Shown: positions 31,001 through 46,000, numbered from the stretch's first letter. The stretch: 64,000 bases of DNA from Symsagittifera roscoffensis (GCF_963678635.1 NC_087063.1:75909617-75973616); one strand, 5' to 3'. Made by a program: numbers and translations. The notes: generated by a model not told the origin, from the sequence alone.

Positions 31001-34000
31001 TAGTAGCCAAGTGTCGGTGGCGCTGGAGAAGTTTAAAGCGAGGTTTGTAAAAGAATCGGAAGATGACTTGAGAAGCTATTTGTGTGGCAACTTGAGGGCA
31101 GCCGAGGATGCCATAGACACTTTCAGAGTCCGATTGATCAGTTCGACGCAGCCGTCTTCAGGTATTTTTTTTACATATTTTTAGTATGAGATTGTCAAAA
31201 AATGATTTATACTATATTTAAATGCATGTGACACGTATCTTGTCATGTTAAAGCGTCTTTTGTAACGGTTAAGCGTATAACGTATCTATGCATGATTAAG
31301 TTATATCGTATATTGCAATGCTTAAGAAATTTTTTCTATTTTCCAATTTATGAATGCTTGGGGAATTAGATGACCCGACTGTTAGAATGTAGTTTATGAT
31401 GTCAGCATGAGAGGGGATGAGGATCTATACATTCTATGACGGGCGTTTTTCGTTTCAGCGTCTATTGCACCAAATTTGAAAGTAGCAACCCTATGGTGGG
31501 ATGCTGTCAGGGTTTTCCCATAGTTTGCGAAATCGGCCGCCAAGCATTAATACCCAAAGCCTTGTAGTTTAAAGATTGATGACTTTTGTGATTTTTTCGA
31601 AAAAAATTCATAAAATTCAGATTTACGAACTTCACAAAATTCGAAATCCGCATCGATATAGTTGGGCAATGTCAGGGTACTCTCGGGGGTTTCACATCTT
31701 GGCTTCAAATGTGGTTGCTAAAATCTTTTTAGTTTCCGAGATACGCTGTTTTCTTGATTTTCAAAAACTCAAACTTTGTCAAAAACTTGATGATTTTTCA
31801 AAAGTTGCAGATATCTAGAGAAATGGCGTTTGTTTGGTAGTTCAGAAATTTAAACTACGGCGGGTTGATGTTAGGCTACCCACAGGGATTGCAGGTGTGG
31901 CCTCTAAAATTGACTTCTCATATTTTTTGAAATTTAACGTTTTTTCTTATTTTTTCAAATGATTTTCCAAAAGTTTTCACTAAGATCGACCGCTCAATTT
32001 TTGAACAATTAGAATATATTTTGTGAATATAGTGATAATATAAATGAAATCGTTTCGGAATTCATTCTAAATATGAAAGTGCAGTTGTATGATGTTGGCC
32101 ATTTTAACGTTTTATAGAAGTAAAATTGACATATCATCCCATTCACTCAAAAATAAAACGTTAAAATGGCCAACATCATACAACTGCACTTTTCATATTT
32201 AGTAAGAATAGACGAGAGCATCCAATAACGCTTCCGTTTAAAAAACTCAACATTATTAAAAAAAATAGAGTTTCTTTATAGAAGTAAAATTGACATATCA
32301 TCCCATTCACTCAAAAATATAGAAACTCTATTTTTTTATAATGTTGAGTTTATTAAACGGAAGCGTTGTTATTGGATGCTCTCGTCTATTCTTACGGTTG
32401 CATTTAACTTAGGTGTTTTTCATTTAAAAATAGACGATTTTCTTGTTCATTAATCTGTTTGAAACGCCGTTTTTACAAGAGGGTTATACTTCTCAAAAAC
32501 ACACATCCAATTATTCACCTTAACTGCCTATTAATTTAAATTCCATATGTTGTAGCATATCTGCAAGATCTGTCTTTGTCGAAGCAGATTTTTTAGATAG
32601 TTAGATTAAAAAATGGTTGCGTTTTCTTTCAAAAATTGAAAATAGGCGTTGTTGTTGTAATGTGTGATTTAAAAAGTATGCCCGCATCGCTGTTGCAATG
32701 CTTTTTGGAAAAATCATGGTCTACCTAAATTGAATGTGGTGGAGGGTGTACGCCAACGCCTCCCAAACCTGCTGTTTTCCTGTTTAGGGAAGTCCTTGCA
32801 TGTGGATCGCTTGGAAAGTGAAACGAAAAAGAAACACAGAGGGAGCTCTCGTGTCATCCTCCGTCTCTACGACCGAAACGTGGACTTCGAAAGAGTGCTG
32901 GACTTCCTATGGCGACACAAATCTGTATCTGTTCACACCATCATTCATTTGGACGTGTCGCCTAATGTAAGTCACCATTCATATCTTCCGTTCAATCGTG
33001 ATCTATTGTTGATTACGAGACTAGACCAGATCTGATAGTTTTCTATTTTCCTAAGACTGAAAAAGCACAGTTCAAATGAAATTTTGAGAAAGCGGCGCAG
33101 TAGAACTAATTTTGAAAGATTTTTATAGAACTAATGACGAAAGATAAGATGATGTTAAATGTGGGAAATATTTGAACTTTCAAAACATTAAATCAAACAT
33201 TTAAGTAAGCATGTTTAAGCAACATAACGATCGGCAGTGAATTGACAGGTAATGGAAAACGTGGACGAATTGCTGTTTAAACTTTGTGTGCTGGGCGGTC
33301 TGGCAGATGAGAGGGGAAAGCTCTTTCTAGCCAAAGAAAATTTCTGCCTGGCCATCGAAATGCTGACGCCGCAGGTAAAAACGTTTTTCCTTTGTTATTT
33401 TTGAAATGGTTCTTTTTAAAAGCCGATAAACGTAGTTTAGACTCTTATATAGGTAGGTCTTGATGATTTTTTCTTTTTTTCCAGGAAAAGTTTTAAAATG
33501 CTCTAATAACTACTGGAGTGCATTCAAATGTTTAATGCATGCATGAATGCACTTAGGTATATATGCACAGTCGAAATGCGCTATCCAAATACGAATGTGG
33601 AAATGGCGCAAAAGACATGATCGATTTCTAGTTTCGAAAGTGGAATTAAATTTTAAGATGGCACAGCGGAATAAAAATTTTACCTAACACTCCAGTTTTC
33701 TCAAATTGAGTTAAATATCAAAAAAAAGCCAATCCTAAATTGTTCTTGAAATTCAAAAAGCCTTAGGGCCATTCGTTGAAACTCGAAAGTGGAAGTTTTT
33801 CAAAAAACAAGTTAGTTTTTTTCTGTTTCCTTGCGTTCATTGACTCTTTTTCAAGTGTTCGTAGTGAATATAGGTTTTTTTGTCTTTTTTTTCAGGAAAA
33901 AGTCTTAAAATATTGATGCACTTGTTATATATGCACTTTTTGAGTTCAATTTAAATTCGACTTCTGAAAGTGACGTAAATAGCACTCCAAATACGAACGT

Positions 34001-37000
34001 GGAAATGTCGCAAAAAAAACGTGAACGATTTCTAGTTTTGAAAGTGGAGTTTATTTTTAAGATTTCCCAGCGGAATAAAAACTTTACCTATTGATCCAGT
34101 TTTCTCAAGTTGGGTTCATGTTATCGTAAAAGCGCCAATCATAAATTGTTCTAGAAGTTCAAAGAGCTGAAAAAGCATCTATTTTTTTCTTTGAAATTCG
34201 AAAGTTGAGATTTTTTCAAGAAAGTTAGTGTTTTTTTATATGTTTACTTGCGTTCATCACTCTTTTCCGGTCTTCGATTGGCTATGTTGTTTGCCAGGAA
34301 AAAACTATATATTTGTTCACTTTCAAATTTAGTTGTTCGCGGTTTGACTGAATTCTTTCGAAGTTCAGTTCATTTCTTCTGTCAAAAGGAAGGTAAACTA
34401 CATTATCGAACAGCAAAATAATAAATGTCTCGAAAAACGATCAATTTCTAGTTACTTTATAATATACTTTTCTCAAATTGGCTCAAAGCTATGAAAACAG
34501 TTTCAATCATAATTTGTGTCGTGATTTTCGAAAATCTTAAGCGCTATAAAATTTGCCCTTGAAATTTGAAAGTTGTCTCAAAATACGGGTCATTATTTTT
34601 TAAATGTTTCTTGTTCATTGTCATTTTTCCTACTGTCTGCTGGCACAATTCTGTTTTGTTGGCTGTATAGGATTTCTATACGGAATAGACAAATTATACT
34701 TTTTGATCCGGTTTCTCAAACAATTCGGTTAATGTTATCAAGCAATTGTCTTAAATAAATTCTTCTTGAAATTCTAAGGCCATTTAGTTTTTCTTTGAAG
34801 CTCGAAAGTTGGGGTTTTTTCAAAAATTAGGTCAGTTTTTTGTTTTCCAATTTTCTCTTCTTTTCTATTTGGCTATGTTTTATCCTAACACCATGTTTTT
34901 GCTCGCTATCATATTCTTCAGCTACATATGTTTTTCCGCTTAATTAAATAGCATTCAGTGGTCATTTTTTCGTATTAGATACGTCTGAAAATATGAAGGT
35001 GTTCGGTTTTTAGACATCAGTGGACTTTTTCTCTTTGCATTTTCAGAACTCCTTTGTGGCGTTTTTGTTCCGATCATTGAAAATGGGGAGGAACTTCGTA
35101 TTCTGGTGTGTATTAGTTTTTTCTTTTATTTTTGTTTTCGACGCAAAATCTGGTACCACAAATAATCATTGGGTTGGGTTAAGTGATATATCATATTAAA
35201 GCCCTTTCTGTCGTGAGTCAAACCACGTTAAAAAATTCCAAAAAATTTTCCCAGTGTCGAGAAAAAACGGTTTGAAATTTGATTTTTCGTCATAACTCGA
35301 GCGAATAAAGTAAGCGAGCAGGCTAACAACCGCTGAGTTAAACTAAAAGTAAAACTAGTTTTTGGAGTTTTTTAGATTCATTTTAGGAAACAAAAAACTT
35401 TTAAAAAAATTCCAACAATTTTGATTTTTTTTTTTCATTTTAGTTTTCTTGTCATTTTTCTACAAACATTATTGTCCAATTTGCTTATACTAATATGACC
35501 GTCTATTATGCCTAAAATTTATTTTTAATTCAGATCATTTTATCACACCAAGCAGAAAAAAAACTACGCTAATTTAGAAAAAACTCTAAACCGTAGTTTT
35601 CTGAATACTATGGTTGGAACATTCGGTGCCAGTTGCACAGTAACCGTCTACCCTTGTTTAATTTGTGTTTGCAAAGTGCAACTACTCCTCTTGGTCAAAA
35701 ATTTTCTCTGTTTATTTTTCAAAAAACCAGTAAAAACCTTACGATAATGCAGTTTGTTTTGTCAAGCTGATAAGAAAGAAAATATATTTTTACCCCTATT
35801 GGTTTGTTTTGTTAGCAATTTTTGAACATCTTCCGTCATTGTCGAGTTTAGACACTCATCTGATTGTCAATGGTGTAAATTTTTAAAGTACCTGAAAGGT
35901 AATTCTGAGGAAAACGGTATCATGGAAATTTTGCTCTGTTGTTCTATTCATTTCTGATTTCATATAAATAGATCAAAAACTAGAATAAAACAACAGTTGT
36001 GAATGAAGTTATTTAGTTTTTGTTTCGGGCTTTTTTCAGTTGAATTTTTATACTGTTCGTTGACGCTCAAGTTTTGGCTCTTTTGGTTAAGTGTTAAGGA
36101 TTGAAGTAAGTGTTAACTTATGTAGGTCCTGCGGTTTTTTTTCCAGAGTGCCTGGATATAAGTTCACTGACATCCCAAAATCCAGTGATCAGTTTTGTTC
36201 TTGACTCTTCGCTGAATGTGAGATCGAATAAAAAATTGGGACCTGTTTTTTTTTTCAACTTAGAATCTAAAAAAGGGCTGAAAGGGTTTTCATATGATAC
36301 CAATGTCGTAGTTTACTATTTAAGTGCTCGTAATTAATAACAATAACTTGTGTTTAATAAACGAAGTGAGACATTTATTTGGGTCGTGTGATTTTTTTTG
36401 TTTTTTTTTAAATGGCTTCAAAATTATATTCACTCTCAATTTTTTTCATATTTTGCTTTGAAGTTCACTTCGATTTTGTTTACTAAATGGAAGTTAAATA
36501 ATTAGGCTCTAGAGTAACAATTAACTCAGTTTTCTCGTAATTTTTGTGGTCTAAAAAATTCTATACTACTTGCATAGCAACCGTTGCTTTGTTTTTTAAG
36601 AGTCGATGAACGCAGTTCTTTTAAGGTCGTCATGTGTTTTTTTTTTCAGGAAAAGTTCTAAAATTTATTCAGTCTCAAATATAATTCTTTGAAGTTTGAC
36701 TTTTGATTTCTTTTTAATTTCAGTTGGTTTCCTTTGTTAAAAGGAAGGTAAACTCCACTATCGAACAGCAAATGTAAAGATCAAATGGAATTTAATTATC
36801 AAATTTCCCAGCGAAACAAAACTTTTACCTATTGATCCACTTTTCTCAAATTGAGTTAATTTAATGAAAAAAGTTTCAAACATAAATTATACTAGAAATT
36901 CGAAGAGCTTTGAAGCCGTCTTTTTTCTTGGAATTTCGAAAGTGGAGATTTTTTCAAAATAAGTCAGTTTTTTTTCTGGTTACTTGCGTTCATTGACTCA

Positions 37001-40000
37001 TTTCCAACTGTCTGTTCGGTCTGCTTAAATTTTTGGAAGGCTTAGTAGAAGGCACATTAGGCCCTCCATAGACAAAATTTCGTTTCTCGAAAAACGCGCA
37101 TTTTTTGTGCTCGGAATACGTTGTGCTACTCGCACTGCAATAGGCTACTTTTTTCCGTTAAAATATTTACTTCATTTGAATGTTTTGGCATATGATATAA
37201 AATGTATTGTTAAAAAATTAATTACAATCAATTGTTCCTTTTGGAGCAAAGTTAGTTGATTATCAACAACCAACAGTAAAGTTCTTTTTAATTTGGTTAT
37301 CAAGTGCCAATTACCTAGTGAAGACACTCGTATACGTCGTATTGTTTTTTTGTTTTTTTTTTTCAAAAAAAAAAGACTTAGAAGAGGTCTTCTCGAATAA
37401 TACAAATTCAAATGGCGTAGACGCGTTATTAACTTCAGAGGTCGACTTTAATTTTTAGGAATTTAGAAGAAAAAATTTTCCTGTAATCCAGTTGTCTCAA
37501 ATTGGGTAGTGTTCATTATCAAAAGAGATCAATGAGAAAATTCATATGAAATTCAAACACTTCTGAGGCCGTTTGTTTTTATCATTAAAATGCTTCAAAA
37601 AGAAAAGTTTTTTAGTTAGCTCAATGATATTTTCCAACGGTCTGTTAGCTATATGTAAGAGTAACGAACGTAGTGAGTACTCTTCTTATGTACGTCCTGA
37701 TAATTTTTTTAAAATTTGTTGACGCTAAATTTGATTTTTTTGTGGTGTGATTTCTTTTTATGAGTGCATTTTTATTGTTAAAAGAAGGCGAACTCCACTA
37801 TCGAACAGAAAAAAGTGTAAAGGTCACGAAAAACGTGATCGACTTCTAACTTCGAAAATGGAAATTAATTATCAGATTTTCCAGTGAAATAAAAGTTTGA
37901 ACTACTGATCCGGTTTTCAAATTGGGTTGGGTTAATTTCAACAAAAAAGTGTACATCATAAATTGTTCTACAAATTCGAACAGCTTTGAGGCCATATATT
38001 TTTTTCATCAAAATTCAAAAGTTGAAGATTTTTGAAACAACAAGTTACATTTTTTTTCAGTTTCCTTTCGTTCATTACTCTTTTCCAACTGTCAGTTGGC
38101 TATGTTTTAATCAAAAAATGTAACGGGTCGCGAAATTAATTGGATTTTCTTCTCTTGTACAGCAAACGGCGAGGCTTGCTCTATTTTAGAATACATCTCC
38201 TTGGAAGCCCCTCTGCAGTTTAATGCCATGTACAGTGTGTCTGTCGCCCAACCAATGTCTACAGGATAACGAGACGGAAACTAATTTCAAGCGCATCATT
38301 GGCCCAGATCCAATTCTCATCCAAAGTCCAGAATTCCAAAGATCATATCACTATCTGGACGCCTTCAATCAAAACAGAGACCTGTCTTTTTACACTTACC
38401 AAGGCGAAATGCAAGATGGCCGCTTAGTAATTGATGTTATTAAGCGAAACAGTGGGCTCAATAATCCGACGTGGGCGCAGCTGTCTTTCTTTGCTAGGTT
38501 CTTAAATCTGCAGTTAATTGCTTGCGAACAGAACTTCTTTGTCGGATCTGGAGAGTTCGAAGGCTTCAAAAACTTCTACGTAAAACACTGCCTAATTGCA
38601 ATGGCACAAGACTTTGCACTGCCTAGCTTAAGCATCGCTGACAACTCGCCTCTTTTTGGTCTAAACGAAAGTGAGACAAACTACGAAGTTCATCAAATTC
38701 GAAGACGTTGGGAGAACTGTCCACATCCTTACGTTTTTATCAATTCAGACCAAATGACCTTCACGTTCTTAGGAGTGCGCATTACTAATTCTAATTTACA
38801 AGACTGGGGTGGAAAAGTGTTAGCCAGAAATGTCATGAGCGCTGATCTTCAGCAAAAGATAAAGCGACAAGCTTTCGATGAGAGGGACGTCTTGGACGAA
38901 AACTTCGACGACCTTCAAGTGAACGTGAAACAAATGAAACTCTGTCGAGTCTTGGGGGTCGAGCCAAACCGGATCCGCTTTGATCCCACGTATGAACTTA
39001 CCCAGGATAATGTCATGAAGCTGTTGGCTATTTACATGCGGTTTAGATGCAACATTCCAGTGGTTATCATGGGCGAAACTGGTTGCGGAAAGACGAGGTT
39101 GATCGAGTACCTTTGTAACATTATGGCTAGAGGAGAGAATGTGGAAAACAAGAAGTTCGTGAAAGTCCACGGTGGAGTTACAATGCAAGACATTGTGCAA
39201 AGCATAGAAGATGCTGAAAAGTTAGCAATGGCAAACACGGAAAAATTTGGAAACGGATTTTACACCGTCCTGTTTTTTGATGAAGCAAACACAACAGAGG
39301 CGATATACGGAATCAAAGAAGTGATTTGCGATTTTAGTGTCAATGGCCGAAAACTGGACCCTGACTCAGGACTAAAAGTAATTGTTGCCTGTAACCCGTA
39401 CAGAAAACACGATGATAAAATGATCAAGAAACTTGAGTCCCAAGGACTGGGATACCATGTCAAGTCCAGTGAAACAAAAGACAAACTGGACTCCGATATC
39501 CCGATGCGTCACCTTGTCTACCGAGTGAACCCGTTGCCGCCGAGTTTGTTGCCGCTGGTCTGGGATTTCGGTCAACTGACTAGTGAAGTTGAGAATAAGT
39601 ATATCAAGCAGTTAGTGTCAAAGCGAGCTGCCGATATGCGTCTCATTGAAGCCGATGTTGATTTCATCTGCAACCTTCTGAGCCGTTCACAGAAATTCCT
39701 ACGAGAAAACCGAGACCAATGTCTTTTTGTGAGTTTGCGAGACATAGAAAGGGCCATGGCTGTCCTGCAATTTTTTTACTCGAAAAAAGAGACACTTTTG
39801 GCTAAGATGGATGAACTAGATTCGAATTACAACGGCGATGATGATGGTGATGAAAACGCACCTGATGCCATTAATGAGATAGCTAGACTGATGATTCTAA
39901 CACTTGGAGTCTGCTATCATTCGTCTTTAGAGGAACGAGAGAAGTATAGAAGGAATATCACCGGGTCTTTCAGAGGTCCCTATAAATTACCCAATGGAGC

Positions 40001-43000
40001 CAAAACTATTTTGAACGAACTGGAAATTTGCATGCAAGTGTTTTTACAAAACATTCATCTAGATGCTAAAGCAAACATTGCCAAGAATCTGGCTTTGACC
40101 GAAAATGTATTCATGATGATAATTTGCATCGAGCTAAGAATCCCATTGTTCCTAGTGGGGAAACCGGGCAGCTCGAAATCATTGGCTAAGACGATTGTCA
40201 TTGATGCTATGCAAGGAGAGAGTTCCAGGAATGAGTTCTTTCAGATGCTGAAACAAGTTCAGATGCTCTCATTTCAGTGTTCACCTCACACGCACGCAGA
40301 TGGTATCATCAGTATCTTTAAGCAAGCAGCACTATACCAGAAAGGCAAGAATTTGAAGCAGTTTGTTAGCGTGGTTGTTCTGGACGAAATCGGCTTGGCG
40401 GAAGATTCGGCCAAAATGCCGCTGAAGACCTTGCATCCTCTTTTGGAGGAGGGGTACGTCGAATCCAAAGCAGAGAAGCAAGACTGGGGAAAAGTAGGCT
40501 TCGTGGGGATTTCGAATTGGGCCCTTGATCCAGCCAAAATGAACCGGGGAATTTTAGTCAGTCGAACTATTCCGAAATCAGAGGAGCTGGTCAAAAGTGC
40601 GAGGGGTATATGCAGAGTAGAAGCTGAAGGTAAACTTCTGGAAAAGTTCATTCAGCCGTTGGCCGACGCTTACGAAGAAGTGTACAAAGCTCAAATTAAA
40701 GATGGACACGCGGAATACTTTGGGTTGCGAGATTTCTATGGATTGTTGAAAATGCTCTACAGGGCGCAGATGACTCAACCCCTGAGAACTCTAAGGTGGA
40801 CGAATGTTCGATGTGCAATTAGACGAAATTTTGGAGAGAAGAACTGCCGATATTTGCAGGTATTTGCGGATGAATTGATGAAAAAACGAGCATTTGAAGA
40901 TACAAATGTAGGCGATGTTGTTGAAACTTTGGATTTGGTTCATCAGAACATCAGAGAGGCGGAAGAACGATCAAAACTGACTGAAGAAGAGAGAAACTTA
41001 GACAACGAAAGTCGATACCTGCTACTGATGACGGAGAATTTTTCGGCACTACAACTGCTGCCTCAGGTCTTGAAAATAGAAGACTACGAAGTCATTTTTG
41101 GCTCATCGTTCCCCCAGGATCAAGAGTATATTCAAGTATGCAAGAACATCAACAGAATAAAAGTTTGCATGGAAACAGGAAAGACGGTTGTGCTTCTGAA
41201 TTTGGGATCGCTTTACGAGTCCCTATACGATGCTTTGAACCAGTATTATGTGTATTACGGAGGGAAAAGATACGTTGATCTTGGCTTAGGCTCCAATCGT
41301 GTCAAGTGTAGTGTCTCTGAGAACTTCCGGCTCATTATGATTGAAGAAGAAAAAATTGCCATAACTTTCCCTATTCCACTTTTGAACCGTCTGGAAAAAC
41401 ACTTCCTGGGAATGGAATCAATACTCAGCACAAAATTGGTTGAGTTACGTCAAAAACTATCTGAAAACTTGGAGGAGTTTTCGGATGTTCCGAGAACCGA
41501 CAAAGAAGGCTCGTCATTCCATGTCCGCGACGCCTTTGTGGGTTACCAAAAAGACACGACAGCCTGTGTTTTAATCCAGGCCGAAAATGACATCTCTGAC
41601 CAGGCGACGAATGAACAAATTCTGGAAGCAGCCAGTCTTAAACTGGTTCAAACGTGCTCGATTGATGCTATTATTCGATCTAGCTCCGACGTCTCATCTT
41701 TCAACTCACATGACCTGAAAGAAATTTACAGCAGTCAAGGACGCAATAGTTTGTCTGACTTCTTGTGGCAGCAATGCTACAACAAGAAATCCAAATCCGC
41801 CTTGATCGAAGTTTCAACATTTTGCCGAATTCCATCGTCCAAAAACATGAAAGACTGTAATTTGACTCTGATGCAAAAAGAGCAGACGCTAGTGTCAGCG
41901 GAGAGACATTTCGTGATTAATTTGAATGTATTCAAAACTGAAATCGAGTTCGCCGAAAGAGTGAAAGACTTTTACCGAATGGCGGCTAAGCATCCTAATT
42001 TGACAAAAATACTCTTTGTCACATGCTCAAGAGGTCAAAAGTTTGTCCCGCTAATTGCGTCAGCAAAATACAAATTGCAGAATTTGCATACTGATTGCAA
42101 GATTCCAAACTTGTACACTTTGTTCATAGTTGAGCTCCCGAGGAATTGGTACGAGTCAGACTACAGTAGCTTCTCGGTTGGCAAGTGGGAGAGTTTCCAC
42201 ATCGATGAGCTCCTAAGAGACGAAGAATATCAAGTTCTGTCCGAGGTTGCTATCTCTCAAGGTCAGACATTGAAAGATCTGTTTGTCCTTGAAAACGGAG
42301 AGTGCACTAAATTCCAGAAAAAGTTGCTATGTGAGGTTGTATACGACGCGATTGGCGATGCGAACGAAGGTGATAAAGTTCAAAGAGTAATCAATGTTTC
42401 ACGATTGTTTGAGCAACATCATGTTCCAAGTTTGGAAATAATTTTCCTGGAAAAAGCGAGTGCTTTCATCGAGGAATCAGAAGAAAATGAACAAATTAAA
42501 GAGTGGGTCGCACAGAAAGCGGCTAATTTGCAAGATTTGATCGTGGCAGGAACAATTGAGAACGCCTTGTTCAAAGAACTCCAAGCGAAGATAAAACCTC
42601 ATTTGGCGGATTTCCTGAAGCTGATCGACTTTAACAACAACATTAAACTGTTATTTGAAGCAAATTGGAGGAAAGAAGCCTGGATGAAACTTTTTACCGT
42701 GAAAGAATTATGTCGACTCAGACCGCAAAACCCGAAAGAAGTCAAATTTAATTCTCGGTTTCCGTTCAGTTCTGAAATTATTGACAAATTGAACTCAATG
42801 TGGATTGATTCGCTGGAAAATTATGCCGATTCTGAGCTCGAAGATTGGCAGTTTTTCGTGGAGAGGTTTAATAATCAGGGAAGGGAACTTGGAAATGAGT
42901 TAACTGAGATTTCAAGCGAAGAAGATGCAGTCGATTCATTTGTTCACGACTTGATCTTGAACGAGTTTTGGTCAATGTGGAACAACAAATGTGTTCAAGC

Positions 43001-46000
43001 CGAACATGTGAAAGTGATCAAAAAGGCACTAAAATCAATCATGAAGAGTAACTTGCCCGAATTCGAAAACCCTACAGTAGCTTTTGCTTTTGCGCACTTC
43101 AAGAAGCTTTTGCCTTGTCTGCACAACATATCCCCAATCCTGAAGTATTTCGGATCATTCAAAATTGGAAATCCGGAAACCCCCGAGCAGTTCGTTTCCA
43201 TGATAACTCAAGCAGCTCTAGAACAAACTAAATCGATGGCTGAAAAATTGAAGCCGGCCAACATTGATCGTCATGCGATCCAAGAGCTAGACCAACAAGT
43301 GTCCGTTTTGAAAATGTGCTCTGGAATTGAACTCGACGATGATAAATTCAAACTCAAGAAATTAACAATGCTTTCAACCTATATGTCACAGATTTCGCAC
43401 AATCTTGACGATGCAACTGCTAAAATGGCATGTACAGCATCCGATACGCTCTATAAAGCTGTGAGTTCAAAAACTGCAGATGAATCAATTTTCGGAACCG
43501 ATAATTTTCGAAGTCGATTGCTCTTTTGCTTGAATCGATCCGCGGACACAGTTATTCAACAATGCGTCGAGACAGAAACTGGTCTCAAAGACTGTGCCTT
43601 TTGCAGAAAACCAGTAACTGCTAAAGGAGCAATCCCTTTCTCACTTCTATGCGCTGGAGGTCACGCAGTGCATGAGTCATGCTTGACTGAGAAAATGGAA
43701 AATATTACTCAAGGCGAAACGGTCACGTGCAGTTTCTGCCAACAGAGCCTTGATTCTGAGTTGTTACAGGCGAGTACAATGTTTTCGTGTCAAACGGAGC
43801 CTCAAAAATTGCATTGGAAACAGTTTTGGCTGAATATTTCCAATGTATTTCTTGGAATCGTCAAAGAAAACGTGATCGCAATTTGCGAGGAAGAGACGCT
43901 CAAAAAGTACTTGGAAATTTGCGTTGCTCCTAAGAGTAGAACCAGCAAAAAAGACACGGCTTGGATCACGGATCAGACCAGACAAGGTCTTCTGACATTT
44001 ATTGCGACTAGTGAAAAAGGTGAAAATTTGGACGAAATTCTAATGGCGATTATAAACGAGGACAAGGAAACAGGTGCCAATGAAATTGATCTAGGCCGAA
44101 CATACGATATGCTTCTTTCAGTTTTTGAGTACGTTTACCTCAATGAAAGTCTTCAGGTTACAGATGATCTTAATCGCGAAGAGATTTCTAGCGTTAATCA
44201 AGTCCGATTAGTCGCTAAGGTAAAAATTGCACTATCAGAGTTTATCGTCAAATCAGTTGTACCCAATGCTTATAAAGGACCCCAAGGATTCACAGACCAA
44301 GTTCCTAGATTGGTTACAGAAATTTTAAATGATACACGAGAAATCGCCGAATGCGTTAAGCGATACTTCATTCAGTGTTTATGCCGTGATCATGGAATGG
44401 ACGTGTACCAGCGTGTGAAGACATTCCCGCAACTTGCTCCCCTGATCCCCCAAATTTTGCTCACTTCACAGAGCCAAGGATTTTCAGATATTTTCCTCAT
44501 TTTTAGAGAGGCATATCAGACGCCTTTCAGCGAAGTATATACTAGTTTGGTCACCGATGCTAACGAAGGTCTTCAAAGGCTTATTCAAGTTAGGGACCTA
44601 CAGATGAAAAACATAGTGGCCTACCGCTTACTCGCAGAAATAAGGTCGAAAGAAAATCGACCAGAGAGCTTTGCACAGTTTGAGGAAGCGATTATGACAA
44701 GTACAGTAATACAAGGTTTAAGTAGAAGTATGATAGATAGAAATGATAGACTCGCCCCAAACATGGACGCTTTGAGGCACTTTTTGTTTTATTATCAGAC
44801 ATTTTTGGAGGTCGAAGAAAACTGCGGGTTCTTGCAACCGTTCAAGGGCATCTTCATTGCACGTGGAAGAGCAGATGGACTTTACTTACCGACGTTTCCA
44901 GATAGTGGAACTAGACGTGCTAGAATGATGGGGCAAGCAATTGGACAAGGCTTCACTACTTGGAACCAATGTGCAAATGGCCATCTTTACATGATTGGTG
45001 ATTGTGGAGCTCCTAATCAAGGTGGCACCTGTCCAGAATGCCGAGCCCCTATTGGAGGAAGGGCTCATAACGCCTTCAATGCCGGTAATCAATTGTTGGG
45101 AAACCGCGATGCCAATATCAACGTCGCAAACGGTCAGGTAGTCACTGGCTATGTACATAACCACAATTTGAACGTCTTCGACAGAGCTTTTCTTAATGAG
45201 TTTAATGGAAATGTGATGCAATTTTTTGTTCACGCCACATTGTACATCTGTAACGGTGATCAAGAAATGCTGGCAAGATTGCGCACAAATGTGCGAAACT
45301 TAGCCAGGACTTCTCTCAACAGAAGTGAAGAAGATGCTTTGAAGTTCTTCTTGACTGTTGTGATAGATTCTTCTACGAGTAGAAACATTCAGGGATCTTT
45401 TGCAAATGAGGATCAGCGCGAAACATGGGAAGCGAATTTCATAAACATCATCAACAACACGCTGCAAAAATTGCCTAATGTCATTGCTACTTATGATGAT
45501 GCGTTCAAAAATGATTCGAGAAACGAATCCAACAACCTTCTTGAAGTGTTAACTGAAAGAACAGATAGAGGCACTGATGATAATGTTATGGCTAGCAGAA
45601 CATTTTGGCGAAGACTCCCAAAGGTCAGCTTGGCGAGCGTGCGGAACGAATTGAATGCGAATGGTGAAAAATACAAGTTGCTTGATTGCATATTCAAGAA
45701 CAAAGAATGGCTGCCAAAACTCCGCCATGTTCCTGATTTGTTTGAGTTTTTCAATAACATTGTATCATACTATGATCCGGACACCTTGCATAGCGTATTG
45801 ACGCTGGACAGTTTCCTGGGTCAGCGAAAAATCCCCGAACCAGTGAGAAGAAAAATGAGAGAGGTCTCTATAGTTTTCTGCAAATTATGGAATGAACAAA
45901 TAAGACATATGCCAACAACCGGAGGCATCGACTGCCTTTTTAAAGAAAAACTGAAACTGGACTCTTCTCTGAAGTACTTCCTTCCTTCTCGTCACGTGAG

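Larger units (their letters stand above)
31162..32787. other. intron 3 of RNF213-like gene
   Basis: 1,626 bp, GTATTT to TTAG. Holds a degenerate three-unit repeat at 31,465-31,960 and a pair of abutting hairpins at 32,067-32,395. Confidence 0.85.
33375..38189. other. intron 5 of RNF213-like gene
   Basis: 4,815 bp, GTAAAA to TTTTAG, composed largely of family A copies with one family E copy between them. No coding sequence recognised. Confidence 0.85.

Noticed and set aside
32730-32787. Coding start MNVVEGVRQRL ahead of exon 4
   Set aside because: Upstream of a strong polypyrimidine acceptor that gives perfect phase with exon 3.
38163-38189. Acceptor gtacag at 38,162 for exon 6, implying a frameshift
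   Set aside because: Phase-0 reading meets TAG at 38,187-38,189. The acceptor ending in that same TAG, at 38,189, restores phase with no frameshift.
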